Shown here in pieces: positions 1 through 8,433 of a DNA stretch of 64,000 nucleotides (within the stretch, counting starts at the first letter, position 1; the number at the start of each line of letters is the position of its first letter). The notes below the pieces were generated by a model. The model had not been told where the DNA came from, did not search any database, and was given only the letters and a program-made list of their open reading frames with translations. This stretch comes from Polyangium mundeleinium (lineage in GTDB: Bacteria; Myxococcota_A; Polyangia; Polyangiales; Polyangiaceae), in NCBI RefSeq assembly GCF_028369105.1, contig NZ_JAQNDO010000001.1:10758501-10822500 (forward strand), in the 5' to 3' direction. The position numbers and the translations under genes were made by a program.

Positions 1-218
1 CGAGCCTCTCGATGAAGCTCAAGTGGTCGAAGGGCAAGATCGAGGGCGTGAAGGAGGGGGAAAAAAAGGCCGTCGCGTTCACGGCCGTCGGCGGCAAGCT
101 CGACATCTCGGCGCTGAAGGCGATCTACATCGTGCCGGACTCGAAGCTGCTCGGCGTGTTCGGCACGCCCTCGAAGCCGGGCTTCGTGCAGACGTTCCAC
201 GTCGTCAAGATGCCCTGA
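1..218 (+). CDS. 3' end of an unknown protein (partial)
   Basis: The reading frame is open from the left edge to a TGA at 216-218, so this is probably the C-terminal part of a gene that begins outside the window. An internal ATG at 12 would give only 68 residues. The visible part is rich in Lys, Val and Gly and alternates short hydrophobic stretches such as AIYIVPDSKLLGVF, which suggests beta structure; I see no motif. I do not recognise the family. It reads in the same direction as the aminotransferase that follows after 163 bases containing a GC-rich inverted repeat. Confidence 0.5.
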   Translation, partial: SLSMKLKWSKGKIEGVKEGEKKAVAFTAVGGKLDISALKAIYIVPDSKLLGVFGTPSKPGFVQTFHVVKMP

Positions 219-235
219 GCGTCCCCTCGCACCGT

Positions 236-342
236 CCTCACCTCACGCCCGACCTCTCTCCCTCCGGAAGGGGGGCGTCGGACACATTTCCTCGTCTCCC
301 CTCCCCCGCCAGGGAGAGGGGCCGGGGGGAGGCGAAAACCGT
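236..342. repeat. Intergenic GC-rich imperfect inverted repeat (REP-like)
   Basis: Between the first gene and the aminotransferase lies pyrimidine-rich DNA (CCTCTCTCCCT at 253-263) that pairs with a purine-rich segment at 311-321 (AGGGAGAGGGG), 10 of 11 positions. Further C-runs at 297-307 can pair with G-runs at 321-332. It could be a transcription terminator without a clear U tract, or a copy of a dispersed intergenic repeat. I did not find another full copy in this window. Confidence 0.45.
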
Positions 343-381
343 CGTTCCGTAGCGCGCGGCGATGTCCTAGGATGCGCGGTC

Positions 382-1710
382 ATGACCGACGACATCTCCG
401 AGCTCACAGCGAGGTATACCTACGGCACTTGGCGCGCGCAGCGCGGCTGGAAGCCCCTGCACGTCACGAAGGCCGAGGGCTGCCATTTCTGGGACGCCTC
501 TGGCAAACGATACCTCGATTTCTCGTCGCAGCTCGTCTGCTCGAACCTGGGCCACCAGAACCAGGCGGTCATCGACGCCATTTGCGCGCAGGCGAAGGAG
601 CTCGCGTTCATCGGCCCCTCGTACACGTGTGATGTCCGCGCGAAGGCCGCGCAGAAGATGCTCGAGGTGATGCCGAAGGGGCTCGACAAGTTCTTCTTCG
701 CCACCTCCGGCACCGAGGCGAACGAGGCCGCCATCAAGATCGCCCGGCTCTACACGGGCAAACACAAGATCATCGCCCGCTACACCTCGTACCACGGCTC
801 GACCGCGGGCTCGATCGCCGCGACCGGTGACCTGCGCCGCTGGTTCGTGGAGCCGACCGGGAAGATCCCGGGCGTGATATTCGGGCCCGAGGCGAATTGT
901 TATCGTTGCCCGCTCCAGCAAAAGCAGGGGACGTGCGGCACGGCCTGCGCCGATTACCTCGCGTACATGATCGACCACGAGGAGAACGTGGCCGCGATCA
1001 TCGTCGAGCCCATCGTCGGGACGAACGGCGTGCTCGTGCCGCCCCCGGACTACCTGCCGAAGCTCGCCGAGCACGCGAAGAAGCGCGGCGTGCTCCTCAT
1101 CGCGGACGAGGTGATGACGGGCTGGGGCCGCACGGGCAAGTGGTTCGCCGTGGAGCATTGGGGCGTGACGCCCGACATCCTGACGACGGCGAAGGGCGTG
1201 ACGAACGCCGCGATGCCGCTCGGCGTGGTCGCGACGAGCCGCGCGATCGCCGATTTCTTCGACGACAACTACTTCGCGCACGGCCATACCTACGAGGCGC
1301 ACCCGCTCACGCTCGCGCCCGCGATCGCGGCGATCAACGAGTACAAGCGGCTCGACCTCATCGAGCGCTCGGCCAAGATGGGCGAGCTGCTCGGGCAGAA
1401 GCTCAAGGCGCTCGCCGCGAAGCACCCGTCGATCGGCGACGTGCGTGGCCTCGGGCTCTTCTGGGCCGTCGAGCTCGTCAAGGACCGTACGACGAAGGAG
1501 CCGCTCAACACGCCGCAGGACAAGGCGGCGCGCAGGCCGCTCGTCATCGACGCGGTCGCCGCCGAAATGACGAAGCGCGGAGTCACCGTGCTCGCGTGGG
1601 TGAGCCACCTCGTGATCGCGCCGCCGCTCATCGTGACGGAGGAGGAGCTCGACGAGGGCATCGCCGCGCTCGACGCCGCGCTCACGATCGCCGACGAAAA
1701 GGTCGCGTAG
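382..1710 (+). CDS. Class III (omega) aminotransferase, PLP-dependent
   Basis: A 442-residue fold-type I, class III aminotransferase. It transfers an amino group between an amine or omega-amino acid and a keto acid in the cytoplasm. Visible landmarks: SGTEANEAAIK (about 109-119) for phosphate binding, YHGST near 137-141, IADEV with Asp242 that should contact the PLP ring nitrogen, and the Schiff-base lysine in TTAKGV (Lys271). A cluster of four cysteines (173, 176, 185, 189; C-x2-C-x8-C-x3-C) lies in the middle, as in some members of this family. Substrate cannot be read from sequence; taurine, beta-alanine or diamine pyruvate transaminases are the nearest types. The cyclase gene follows 12 bases after its stop, so the two may be cotranscribed. 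Confidence 0.9.
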   Translation: MTDDISELTARYTYGTWRAQRGWKPLHVTKAEGCHFWDASGKRYLDFSSQLVCSNLGHQNQAVIDAICAQAKELAFIGPSYTCDVRAKAAQKMLEVMPKGLDKFFFATSGTEANEAAIKIARLYTGKHKIIARYTSYHGSTAGSIAATGDLRRWFVEPTGKIPGVIFGPEANCYRCPLQQKQGTCGTACADYLAYMIDHEENVAAIIVEPIVGTNGVLVPPPDYLPKLAEHAKKRGVLLIADEVMTGWGRTGKWFAVEHWGVTPDILTTAKGVTNAAMPLGVVATSRAIADFFDDNYFAHGHTYEAHPLTLAPAIAAINEYKRLDLIERSAKMGELLGQKLKALAAKHPSIGDVRGLGLFWAVELVKDRTTKEPLNTPQDKAARRPLVIDAVAAEMTKRGVTVLAWVSHLVIAPPLIVTEEELDEGIAALDAALTIADEKVA

Positions 1711-1722
1711 CTCTCGACCTGG

Positions 1723-3090
1723 ATGACGGATCTCGCGCCCCCGACCGAGGCTCCACGCTCCCTCGCCTCCGGACGAGGCGCCCTCGCCGTTCCCCCGGCC
1801 GAGGGCCTCGCCCGGAGGACGATCAGCGATAACCTCGCGCGCGAGATCCTCATCAGCGAGCGCTTCCGGGCGCAGCTCCTCGCGGGGGCGTTCGGCGGCG
1901 CGCTCATCGCGTTCCTCGCGCTCTCGGCGTCGTACCCCGGCGCGATGGCCGAGTTTTTCCACAGCCGCCTCGACCGCGTGCGCGTGGGCCTCTTGCTCGG
2001 CGGATTCGCCGCGTACGAGCTCGTCGCGCTGCGCGGGATCGAGAAGCTCATCCAGAGCCGCAAGAAGCCACCCGCAGCGCGGCGTTATATCGACACGCTC
2101 GTGGAGACGAGCCTGCCGACGCTGGCGATCGTCTATTACATGTCGATCGTCGAGCCGTTCGAGGCGCTGCTCTTGCCGCCGGCGTTCGTCTATTTCGTGT
2201 TCATCCTGCTCTCGACGCTGCGGCTCGATCCGAAGCTCTGCATCTTCTCGGGAATCGTGGCCGCGGCCGAGTATGCGCTGCTCGCGTTTTTCACGCTCCA
2301 GGGCGCGACGGCGAAGGCGGGAAGTCCGCTCGCGTCGGCGGCGCATCACCTTGGAAAAGCGCTCATCCTGCTCGGGAGCGGCGTGGCCGCGGGGTTCGTG
2401 GCGCGGCGGCTGGAGAAGGGCTTTCGGCGGACGCTGGAGTCGCTCGAAGACCGCAGCCGGATCCTGAGCGTGTTCGGGCAACACGTCTCGCCCGCGGTGG
2501 TGGAGCGGCTGCTCGCGCAAAAGGCGGACGTCCGGAGCGAGCTGCGCGAGGTGTGCGTGATGTTCCTCGACGTCCGCAATTTCACGGCGTTCGCGGAGCG
2601 AAAGAGCCCGGAGGAGGTCGTGGGGTACCTGAACGCTCTCTTCGATTTCATGATCGAGAGCGTCAACGCGCATCACGGCATCGTGAACAAGTTCCTCGGC
2701 GACGGCTTCATGGCCGTGTTCGGCGCGCCGCTGCGGGGCGACAACGATTGCAAGAACGCGATCGAGGCGGCGCTGGAGATTGTATCGAGGCTCGAAGCGC
2801 TGGTCGCCGACGGTGCGATCCCGGCGACACGGGTCGGCATCGGCATCGCGTCGGGCAGGGCGCTCATCGGGAACGTGGGTTCGTCGGAGCGAAAAGAATA
2901 TACCGTCATTGGCGACGTGGTGAACGTGGCCTCGCGTGTCGAGGGGCTGAACAAGGAGCTCGGCTCGCAGATCCTCGTGACGGCGCGGGTGTTCGAGGCG
3001 TGCGGGCTCGATTTGCCCGAGGCGGCGGCGACGGCGCCGCTGCACGTACGCGGTCGCAAGGAGCCCGTCAGGATCTTTCGTTTGGCTTGA
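1723..3090 (+). CDS. Membrane-bound class III adenylate/guanylate cyclase
   Basis: 455 residues: a basic cytoplasmic N-terminus, about six hydrophobic helices between residues 50 and 228, a short linker with the cyclase transducer-like sequence FGQHVSPAVVERLL, then a class III cyclase domain (about 270-455). Catalytic positions are complete: metal aspartates Asp283 and Asp327, substrate Lys323 in NKFLGDGF, Thr394 at the second base-recognition position, and Asn401/Arg405 in GDVVNVASR. Lys plus Thr is the class IIIb pattern, usually ATP-specific and often bicarbonate-responsive; that is family knowledge, not shown here. The product is therefore predicted to be cAMP. The gene's last 23 bases overlap the end of the convergent MscS gene. 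Confidence 0.9.
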   Translation: MTDLAPPTEAPRSLASGRGALAVPPAEGLARRTISDNLAREILISERFRAQLLAGAFGGALIAFLALSASYPGAMAEFFHSRLDRVRVGLLLGGFAAYELVALRGIEKLIQSRKKPPAARRYIDTLVETSLPTLAIVYYMSIVEPFEALLLPPAFVYFVFILLSTLRLDPKLCIFSGIVAAAEYALLAFFTLQGATAKAGSPLASAAHHLGKALILLGSGVAAGFVARRLEKGFRRTLESLEDRSRILSVFGQHVSPAVVERLLAQKADVRSELREVCVMFLDVRNFTAFAERKSPEEVVGYLNALFDFMIESVNAHHGIVNKFLGDGFMAVFGAPLRGDNDCKNAIEAALEIVSRLEALVADGAIPATRVGIGIASGRALIGNVGSSERKEYTVIGDVVNVASRVEGLNKELGSQILVTARVFEACGLDLPEAAATAPLHVRGRKEPVRIFRLA

Positions 3091-4681
3091 CGATCCGCAG
3101 GCCGGCCCGCCCGAGCGGGATCTCCGCGGCGGAGAGCGCCTCGGCGAGGATGACCACGAGCTCGCTCGCGGCGGCCACGCCGGCGCGATGCGCGGTGACC
3201 CGATAACAAGCGCCCTCGGCGTCGAGCCGCACGAGCTCGACGCGCGGCCGGCTGCCCACCGCGCCCGCCGCCTCGCGCAAGAGCTCGCGCGCCTCGTCGT
3301 CGAGGGCCGCCTTTTCGAGCGTGACCTCGACCGAAACGGGCGGCTCGACGCCGAGGAGGCGCGTGGGCCTTACGAGCGAATAAAGGTGCGGGATCCGAAA
3401 GGTCCCGTCCTCCCCTTCGAGCTCGACTTCGAGGAGCGAGACGGCGCGCACCCTGCCCGCGCGTCCGCCGATTTCGGCGTGATCCCCGACCGACAAGCGA
3501 CGGCCGTACACGACGACGATCCCCACGGCGGCGCTGGCCGCGACGGGCGTGGTGGAGAGCGCGAGCGCCGCAATCACGGCCGTCCCGGCGCGCACGAGGG
3601 CGCCGTCGTCATTGCCGAGGACGAGCGGGGCGGCGACGAGGAAAAACCCGATGACGACGGAAGCCCGGACGAGGATGCTCGTCGGCGCGGCGAGGTCGGC
3701 CGGGAGCCAATCGAGGGTGGTTTGACCACGCGCGACGCCCTCGAAAAAGAGGCCAATGAAGCGGACGAGGACGATGAGGGCGATCGCGGCGATGACCGCG
3801 ACGACGAGCAAGGGGAGCGAGCCGATGAGGCGCGCGAGGAGCGAATAAAGGGGTCCGAAGACGAAGCCGCTGAGGCGCTCGGCATACCCGCGCGTGGGCT
3901 CGAAGAGCGAGAGGCCGATGAGGACCCAGCCATAAGCAATGCCGAGCCGAAAGAGGACACGCCCGGCCTTCGTGGCGATGAGCATGGCGGCGCGGAAGGA
4001 CTCCGGCCGGACGACCTCGATCGATTGCAGGCGAATGGCCGGGATCCGCTCGGGGTGCTCCTCCAGGAAGGCGCGCGCGCGGTCGGCGATCTGGCCGATC
4101 TTGCGGGCGAAGAAGAGGGCGACCATGCCCGAGAGGACGACGAGCGCGACGGAGAGCAAGGTGAGGAGCGCGGCGCTTCGCGATTGCTCCTTGGCGAGCG
4201 CGATCCGGACGCGGCCGGCGACGTCCTCGGCGAGCGCGGTCACGCTGGCCTGGCCGGAGGCCGCGGCGTCCGCGGGACCGAAGGTGACGATCGTTCGAGT
4301 ACCCACGAGGACGGCGGCTTCGTCGCCGCGCGGCTCGACACGTACGGCGGCCTCTTCACCGCTCTCGGCGGCGGCGCGGAGGGCCATCGAAGCGGCGCGC
4401 GCGCGCTCCTCGGGAGATTCGCCCGCGCGGGGGACACGGAGGGAGAAGAGGCGCGCATCGCGGAGGCGGACGGGGACGCCTTCGGCGATGGGAGGAGCGG
4501 CGGAGGTGGTGGCGGAGGCGGAGGCGGAAGCGGCGGCGGGAGCGGAAGCGGAAGCGGCGGCGGGAGCGGGAGCGGCCTCGGGCGCCAGCACCGCAGCATC
4601 GGGCGCGGCGTGGGCGCCGATCGGCAGCGCCAGGCACATCAGCGCGAGGAAGACGCCTCGAAGCGGACGGAACGGGGGCAC
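3068..4681 (-). CDS. Large MscS-family mechanosensitive channel
   Basis: 537 residues. It begins with a signal peptide (ALMCLALPIGAHA), followed by a low-complexity Ala/Ser/Pro stretch (about 30-65) encoded by an imperfect repeat, and a small periplasmic region (about 65-165). At least five hydrophobic helices follow between about 170 and 400. A short beta domain typical of MscS channels comes next (VGDHAEIGGRAGRVRAVSLLEVEL), then a cytosolic C-terminal domain. The predicted role is release of solutes during osmotic downshock. The pore helix is less canonical than in the second MscS protein of this window, so ion conduction is inferred. Its 3' end overlaps the cyclase gene by 23 bases on the opposite strand. 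Confidence 0.75.
   Translation of the reverse strand: MPPFRPLRGVFLALMCLALPIGAHAAPDAAVLAPEAAPAPAAASASAPAAASASASATTSAAPPIAEGVPVRLRDARLFSLRVPRAGESPEERARAASMALRAAAESGEEAAVRVEPRGDEAAVLVGTRTIVTFGPADAAASGQASVTALAEDVAGRVRIALAKEQSRSAALLTLLSVALVVLSGMVALFFARKIGQIADRARAFLEEHPERIPAIRLQSIEVVRPESFRAAMLIATKAGRVLFRLGIAYGWVLIGLSLFEPTRGYAERLSGFVFGPLYSLLARLIGSLPLLVVAVIAAIALIVLVRFIGLFFEGVARGQTTLDWLPADLAAPTSILVRASVVIGFFLVAAPLVLGNDDGALVRAGTAVIAALALSTTPVAASAAVGIVVVYGRRLSVGDHAEIGGRAGRVRAVSLLEVELEGEDGTFRIPHLYSLVRPTRLLGVEPPVSVEVTLEKAALDDEARELLREAAGAVGSRPRVELVRLDAEGACYRVTAHRAGVAAASELVVILAEALSAAEIPLGRAGLRIVKPNERS
4490..4595. repeat. GGC/AGC-rich low-complexity tract in the MscS gene
   Basis: About 100 bases of imperfect hexamer/nonamer repeats (GGAGGCGGAAGCGGC type on the plus strand) encode the Ala/Ser/Pro-rich segment after the signal peptide of the minus-strand MscS gene. 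Such tracts are prone to slippage, and the length may vary between strains. Confidence 0.6.
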
Positions 4682-4729
4682 GTGGCAAGCTTCGGCCGGC
4701 GGGCCGGCAAGGTCAAGTGCAACGGGCGA

Positions 4730-6037
4730 TTACTGGCAGATGCACGTCATGCGCTTGCAATAATCAGTTGGGAACTTGTAGACCGAGCCGCCGGTGAACG
4801 ACTTCGGCTGCTCTCCGATGAAGCATTCCTGGTTCTGGGTCTGAAAACACGCCTCCGTGTTGTCGTCGCAGTTGATGCAGACGAGCCCGCAAGATTTCTC
4901 AATAGGCTCGCCGCACCCCGCATCCCCATTGCAGACCCACGTACCCTTGCACGGCGAGCAGCTTCCGCCGCAGTCGACCTTGAGCTCGTTCCCATCCTGG
5001 ACGTTGTTCTCGCACCGGCACACCCCACCCACGCAGGTGTCCGCGCCCGCGCACCGACCGCCCGGATTGTTGCCGTCGAGGGCCGGCGCGCATACGCCGT
5101 TCGGCATTCCGGTCGCCGTCTTGACGCACCCCATGCACTTGTCGTCACAAGCGCTCTCGCAACAGACCCCTTGGACGCAAAAGCCAGTCCCGCAATCGGA
5201 GCTCGTCGTGCACACCGCCCCCACGGGCTGCTCACCCACCGAGACGCAGGCCATGCCCTCGCAAACGAACCCGGGACTGCAATCGCCGCAAACACCCTCC
5301 GTGCACGATTGACAGCCGACCCCGCACGCGGTGCCGTTCGCCGCGTTCGCGTGCTCGGTGCCTGCGCCCGTACAGATGTCGTCGGTGCAGGAGTCCCCGT
5401 CGTCGGCCGCGTCGGCCGGAGATGGGACCTGGTCGAGGTTGCCCGCGCCGTCGCAGGCCTCGGCCATGCAATCGCCCACCACCGTGTCCGCGACGACCAT
5501 GCCCGCCGGCACGTAGGCTCGTATGCACGCCCCGTCCGTACACGCCCATTTCACGCACGGTCCGTCGTCTCCGCATTGGCTGGGCATCGTGCAACCCATG
5601 CAGGCCCCGCGCCCGTCACACGTGAGCGCGAGATCCTTGCCGCAAGACTTGCCCTGCTCCACGGGGACGAGGAGCGGCGTCCCCTCGACGCACTGGCCTG
5701 CGTTGCATTCGCTCCCGTCCGTGGGGAGCTGTTCCGGTGCTGGCTTCGAGATGGCGTGCCCCGCGCCGTCGCACGTGACATCCTGGCAATCCCCGAGCGG
5801 CTGGCCGACGGGCTTCACCCCCGCGGGTTGCACGTCCACGATCGTACACGCGCCCTCCGCGCACGCCCGCGTGCCGCAGAACGTGTCCTCGCCGGGGCAG
5901 TCCTCGGCTCTGTTGCACGGGATCGGCGGCAGCCGGTCGAAATCATATCCGAGCGCGATGCACCCGCCTCCGACGAGGGCGACGAGGGCCGAGGCGAGAA
6001 TGGCGCGCAGCGCGCGGGGCGTGTTCGTGGAGGACAT
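4730..6037 (-). CDS. Cys-rich secreted lipoprotein (Dickkopf/MopE-like Cys repeats)
   Basis: 435 residues from the ATG at 6037, chosen because a GGGAG ribosome site precedes it and the protein then starts with a clean lipoprotein signal (LVGGGC, Cys26). The mature part has more than 40 cysteines in repeating patterns such as CNRAEDC, CTDGAC, GFCVQGVCC and CEGMAC, which look like small disulphide-bonded knots common in myxobacterial surface proteins. No catalytic motif is visible. It is the last gene of an operon with the TPR/PEGA protein and the Ser/Thr kinase; its ATG overlaps the preceding stop by one base (TGATG), so translation is probably coupled. Likely a cell-surface or outer-membrane lipoprotein of unknown function. 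Confidence 0.8.
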   Translation of the reverse strand: MSSTNTPRALRAILASALVALVGGGCIALGYDFDRLPPIPCNRAEDCPGEDTFCGTRACAEGACTIVDVQPAGVKPVGQPLGDCQDVTCDGAGHAISKPAPEQLPTDGSECNAGQCVEGTPLLVPVEQGKSCGKDLALTCDGRGACMGCTMPSQCGDDGPCVKWACTDGACIRAYVPAGMVVADTVVGDCMAEACDGAGNLDQVPSPADAADDGDSCTDDICTGAGTEHANAANGTACGVGCQSCTEGVCGDCSPGFVCEGMACVSVGEQPVGAVCTTSSDCGTGFCVQGVCCESACDDKCMGCVKTATGMPNGVCAPALDGNNPGGRCAGADTCVGGVCRCENNVQDGNELKVDCGGSCSPCKGTWVCNGDAGCGEPIEKSCGLVCINCDDNTEACFQTQNQECFIGEQPKSFTGGSVYKFPTDYCKRMTCICQ

Positions 6038-7020
6038 CAAAAGCTCCCTCGTACCCCGACGAAGCCCGGCCCCACGAGCAGGGACTGCGTCGGCCCGGTC
6101 TTTTCCGCCTGCTTCTTGTTGGTCAGCAGGTAGAGCACCGCCCCGGCGCCCGCCCCGGCGATCCCCACGCCCCACGCGACGGTGTTCACGACGAGCAGCG
6201 TTTGCCCGGTCTGGGCCGCTTCATATGCGCCTTTCGTGGCGCAGCGCCCGCTCACGCAGTTCTTTTCGACTTCGTTATACGTCGAGACCACGAGCCCGCC
6301 CGTGATGCCCGCGGCGACGAACCCGAGCGCCCCGACGCCAAGCAACGAGACCGCCGCGATGCGCCGCTGCCGGATGCTCAAGAGCTCCGCGGGCGTGAGC
6401 CGCGGCGGCTCGACGATGACCTTGCCCGCGCTGACGAGCAGCTCCACCTGCTCCGCCTCGCCGATCTCGACGACGTATTTCTCCTCCGTGCGCTTGGGCG
6501 CGAGCACGGCAATCGTGCGTTTGCCCGGATTCACGGGCACCGCGACGCCGACGCCCTCGGCCTCCTTGCCGTCGATGGTGACACGGGTGTCCTTCGGCAG
6601 CTCCGTCTTGGGCTTGATCGTGAGGAACGGGATGCGCGGCTCGATCTCCGCGAGCTTCTTCTTCGAGGGCGCGAGGCGCGGGTCGCCGGGGTCGAGGACG
6701 ACGATGCCTTCCTTGTAATAACGCATCGCCGTGACGAGGCGCCCCTCGTGCTCCTCGCATTGCGCGAGGTTGAAGAGGGTGCCGGCGCGGCGGACGAGCG
6801 CGAGGCTCTCCTCGAACTTGGGGCACGCCGCGGCGTAATCGTTCCTGTCGATGGCCGCGCGCGCCTCCTTGAAGAGCTCCTCGGCGCGCTGCGCGTCGTC
6901 GTCGGTCTTGTCGGCGGCCGCAGGGCGCGCGAGCAAGGACACGAGAAGGGCCGCGCCGATCCCCACGGCGCGCAGCCTGCGCGGCTCCCAGGTCGAACGG
7001 TCGTTCTTCGAGGTCACCAT
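6037..7020 (-). CDS. TPR/PEGA-type membrane protein of the kinase operon
   Basis: 327 residues from ATG 7020. A signal peptide (LLVSLLARPAAA) is followed by a TPR-like region with RAEELFKEARAAIDRNDYAAACPKFEESL and FNLAQCEEHEG (about 40-105), a short coiled stretch, then a PEGA-like beta region with VTIDGKEAEGVGVAVPVNPG (about 150-200). Two hydrophobic helices lie near 235-255 and 285-305. It ends GPGFVGVRGSF. Proteins with this plan are frequent in myxobacteria and are thought to sit in the envelope. The gene starts 7 bases inside the end of the kinase gene and ends on the start of the Cys-rich lipoprotein gene, so all three are one transcription unit. Confidence 0.8.
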   Translation of the reverse strand: MVTSKNDRSTWEPRRLRAVGIGAALLVSLLARPAAADKTDDDAQRAEELFKEARAAIDRNDYAAACPKFEESLALVRRAGTLFNLAQCEEHEGRLVTAMRYYKEGIVVLDPGDPRLAPSKKKLAEIEPRIPFLTIKPKTELPKDTRVTIDGKEAEGVGVAVPVNPGKRTIAVLAPKRTEEKYVVEIGEAEQVELLVSAGKVIVEPPRLTPAELLSIRQRRIAAVSLLGVGALGFVAAGITGGLVVSTYNEVEKNCVSGRCATKGAYEAAQTGQTLLVVNTVAWGVGIAGAGAGAVLYLLTNKKQAEKTGPTQSLLVGPGFVGVRGSF

Positions 7021-8344
7021 TCGCTGAAGATGTCCTTCGAGCCGCCTTGTTGGGGTGGCTTCGTGCTCTTCTGTGATGTCGCAGTGGGCAGGGCGCGTGT
7101 CCCCGCCGTCACCTTCGGCGCGGCGCTCGCCGAGGGCGCAGGCGTGGGCGCGGCGGCGAGCGTCGCCGCGGATGCAGGCGGCGCGAGGGCCGCGGAAGGT
7201 GCAGGCACGGGCACGGCGGCGGGCGCGGTGGTCTCCGTGGAGGTCGTCGTCACCCCGCGGACGCGGACGAGGAAAAACCCGACGCCGCCGAGCACGAGGG
7301 CCGCCGCGAGCGAGAGGCCGACGAGGAGGGCTTTGCGGGAGGGCAGCGGCGACGTGGACGCGTCGCGCGAGAACGGCGAGCTCGTGAGTCGCGCCGCGCC
7401 TGGCCCCTGCGCGCCGCCGGTCGCAGGCCCCATCGTGATCGGCGGCGCCGGCGGCATGTGCTGCATCGCCGCCTGGAGGGCGCGCTGCATCGTGCGCGCG
7501 TCGGGCCAGCGGCGCTGGCGATCGAAGGCGAGCGCGCGATCGACGACCTCGCAGAAGGCAGGCGGGAGGCCGGGCACGATCGAGCCGATCGGCGGCGCTT
7601 GCCGTGTCATCGCCGCGAGCAGGACCTTGTTCACGGTCTCGGCCTCGTGGACGAGCTTGCCGGAGAGCGCGTAAAACATGACGGCGCCGAGCGCCCAAAG
7701 ATCGGTGCGCGCGTCGATCTCGGCCGTGTGCCCGAGCGCCTGCTCGGGCGGCATGAAGGCCGGCGTGCCCATGATGCTGCCGACCTCCGTGGCCCGACCC
7801 GCGCCCCCGCCGGCCGCGTTGTCCCGCATGCGCGCGATGCCGAAATCGAGGATCTTCACGGCGCCCGCGCGCGTCAAAAACACGTTCTCGGGCTTCATGT
7901 CCCGATGCACGATGCCCTTGTCGTGCGCGGCCGCGAGGACGTCGAGCAAGCGCTCCGCGACAAACGCAACCTCGGACGGATGCAGGCGTCCGCCGGGCCG
8001 CGAGCGCCCGCGCTCTTCGAGGTTCTGCCCTTCGAGGAGCTCCATCACGAGGAAGACCGTGCCGTCCTCCGCGCTGTCGTCGTCGAGCACGGCGACCGCG
8101 CCCGGATGCTCGATGCGGTTTGCGACGTAGCCTTCGCGCAGGAAGCGATGGCGCGCTTCCTCGTCGGTCGCGACTCGGAGCGGAGGAGCTTCACCGCGCC
8201 GCGCTTGCCGTTTCGGTGCGTCGCCGCGTAAACACACGCGGTGCCGCCGACGCCGAGCAGGTGGTCGAGCCGCCACTTGCCGCGCAAGACCTGGCCCACG
8301 CGCGCCCGGGCTCGCTGGAAGACGTCCTCGGCCACGTGCTCCAT
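7014..8344 (-). CDS. Hanks-type Ser/Thr protein kinase, frameshifted
   Basis: Reading from ATG 8344 gives the kinase N-lobe with the glycine loop GVGGTACVYAA and the ATP lysine in GAVKLL. The frame then leaves homology, and the rest of the kinase continues in another frame from about 8171 (ATDEEARHRFLREGY). One base appears to be missing between about 8171 and 8190. The remainder is a complete kinase: EL hinge, IVHRDMKPENVFL catalytic loop, DFGIAR, and GTPAFMPPEQ activation segment. A single membrane helix (about VGLSLAAALVLGGVGFFLV) and a Pro/Ala/Thr-rich extracytoplasmic tail follow. Restored length would be about 443 residues. It may be a genuine inactivating mutation or an assembly error. 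It heads the operon with the TPR/PEGA protein and Cys-rich lipoprotein. Confidence 0.8.
8171..8190 (-). other. Probable single-base frameshift site in the kinase gene
   Basis: Upstream of this interval the kinase homology (AVKLL) is in the frame of ATG 8344; downstream it (ATDEEARHRFLREGY) is in the frame that ends at 7014. Adding one base after the codons for RSE would join them. I see no slippery heptamer that would suggest programmed frameshifting. Confidence 0.75.
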
Positions 8345-8400
8345 CGTGCTGATCGAACCGTCTCGCCGCGAGGCTGTCAAGCTGAGCGCCGGCTTTTCAC

Positions 8401-8433
8401 GGGCGCCGGGCTCACGACGGGCGCCGGGCTCAC
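8401..8433. repeat. Short tandem repeat (18-base unit)
   Basis: The unit GGGCGCCGGGCTCACGAC at 8401-8418 is followed at 8419-8433 by a second copy of its first 15 bases. It sits across the stop codon (8430-8432) of the upstream membrane protein gene and the gap before the kinase start. Confidence 0.7.

Noticed and set aside
367-3045. An 892-codon open frame on the minus strand opposite the aminotransferase and cyclase
   Set aside because: It is rich in Arg, His, Glu and Asp with no domain, and lies antisense to two clear enzymes. Such shadows are expected when third positions are almost always G or C.
3188-6133. A 981-codon plus-strand open frame opposite the MscS and Cys-rich lipoprotein genes
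   Set aside because: Low-complexity Arg/Gly/Asp composition without motifs; the minus strand holds signal peptides and recognisable domains.
8165-8195. Programmed ribosomal frameshift in the kinase gene
   Set aside because: No slippery heptamer and no downstream structure obvious by eye; a simple one-base deletion explains it.
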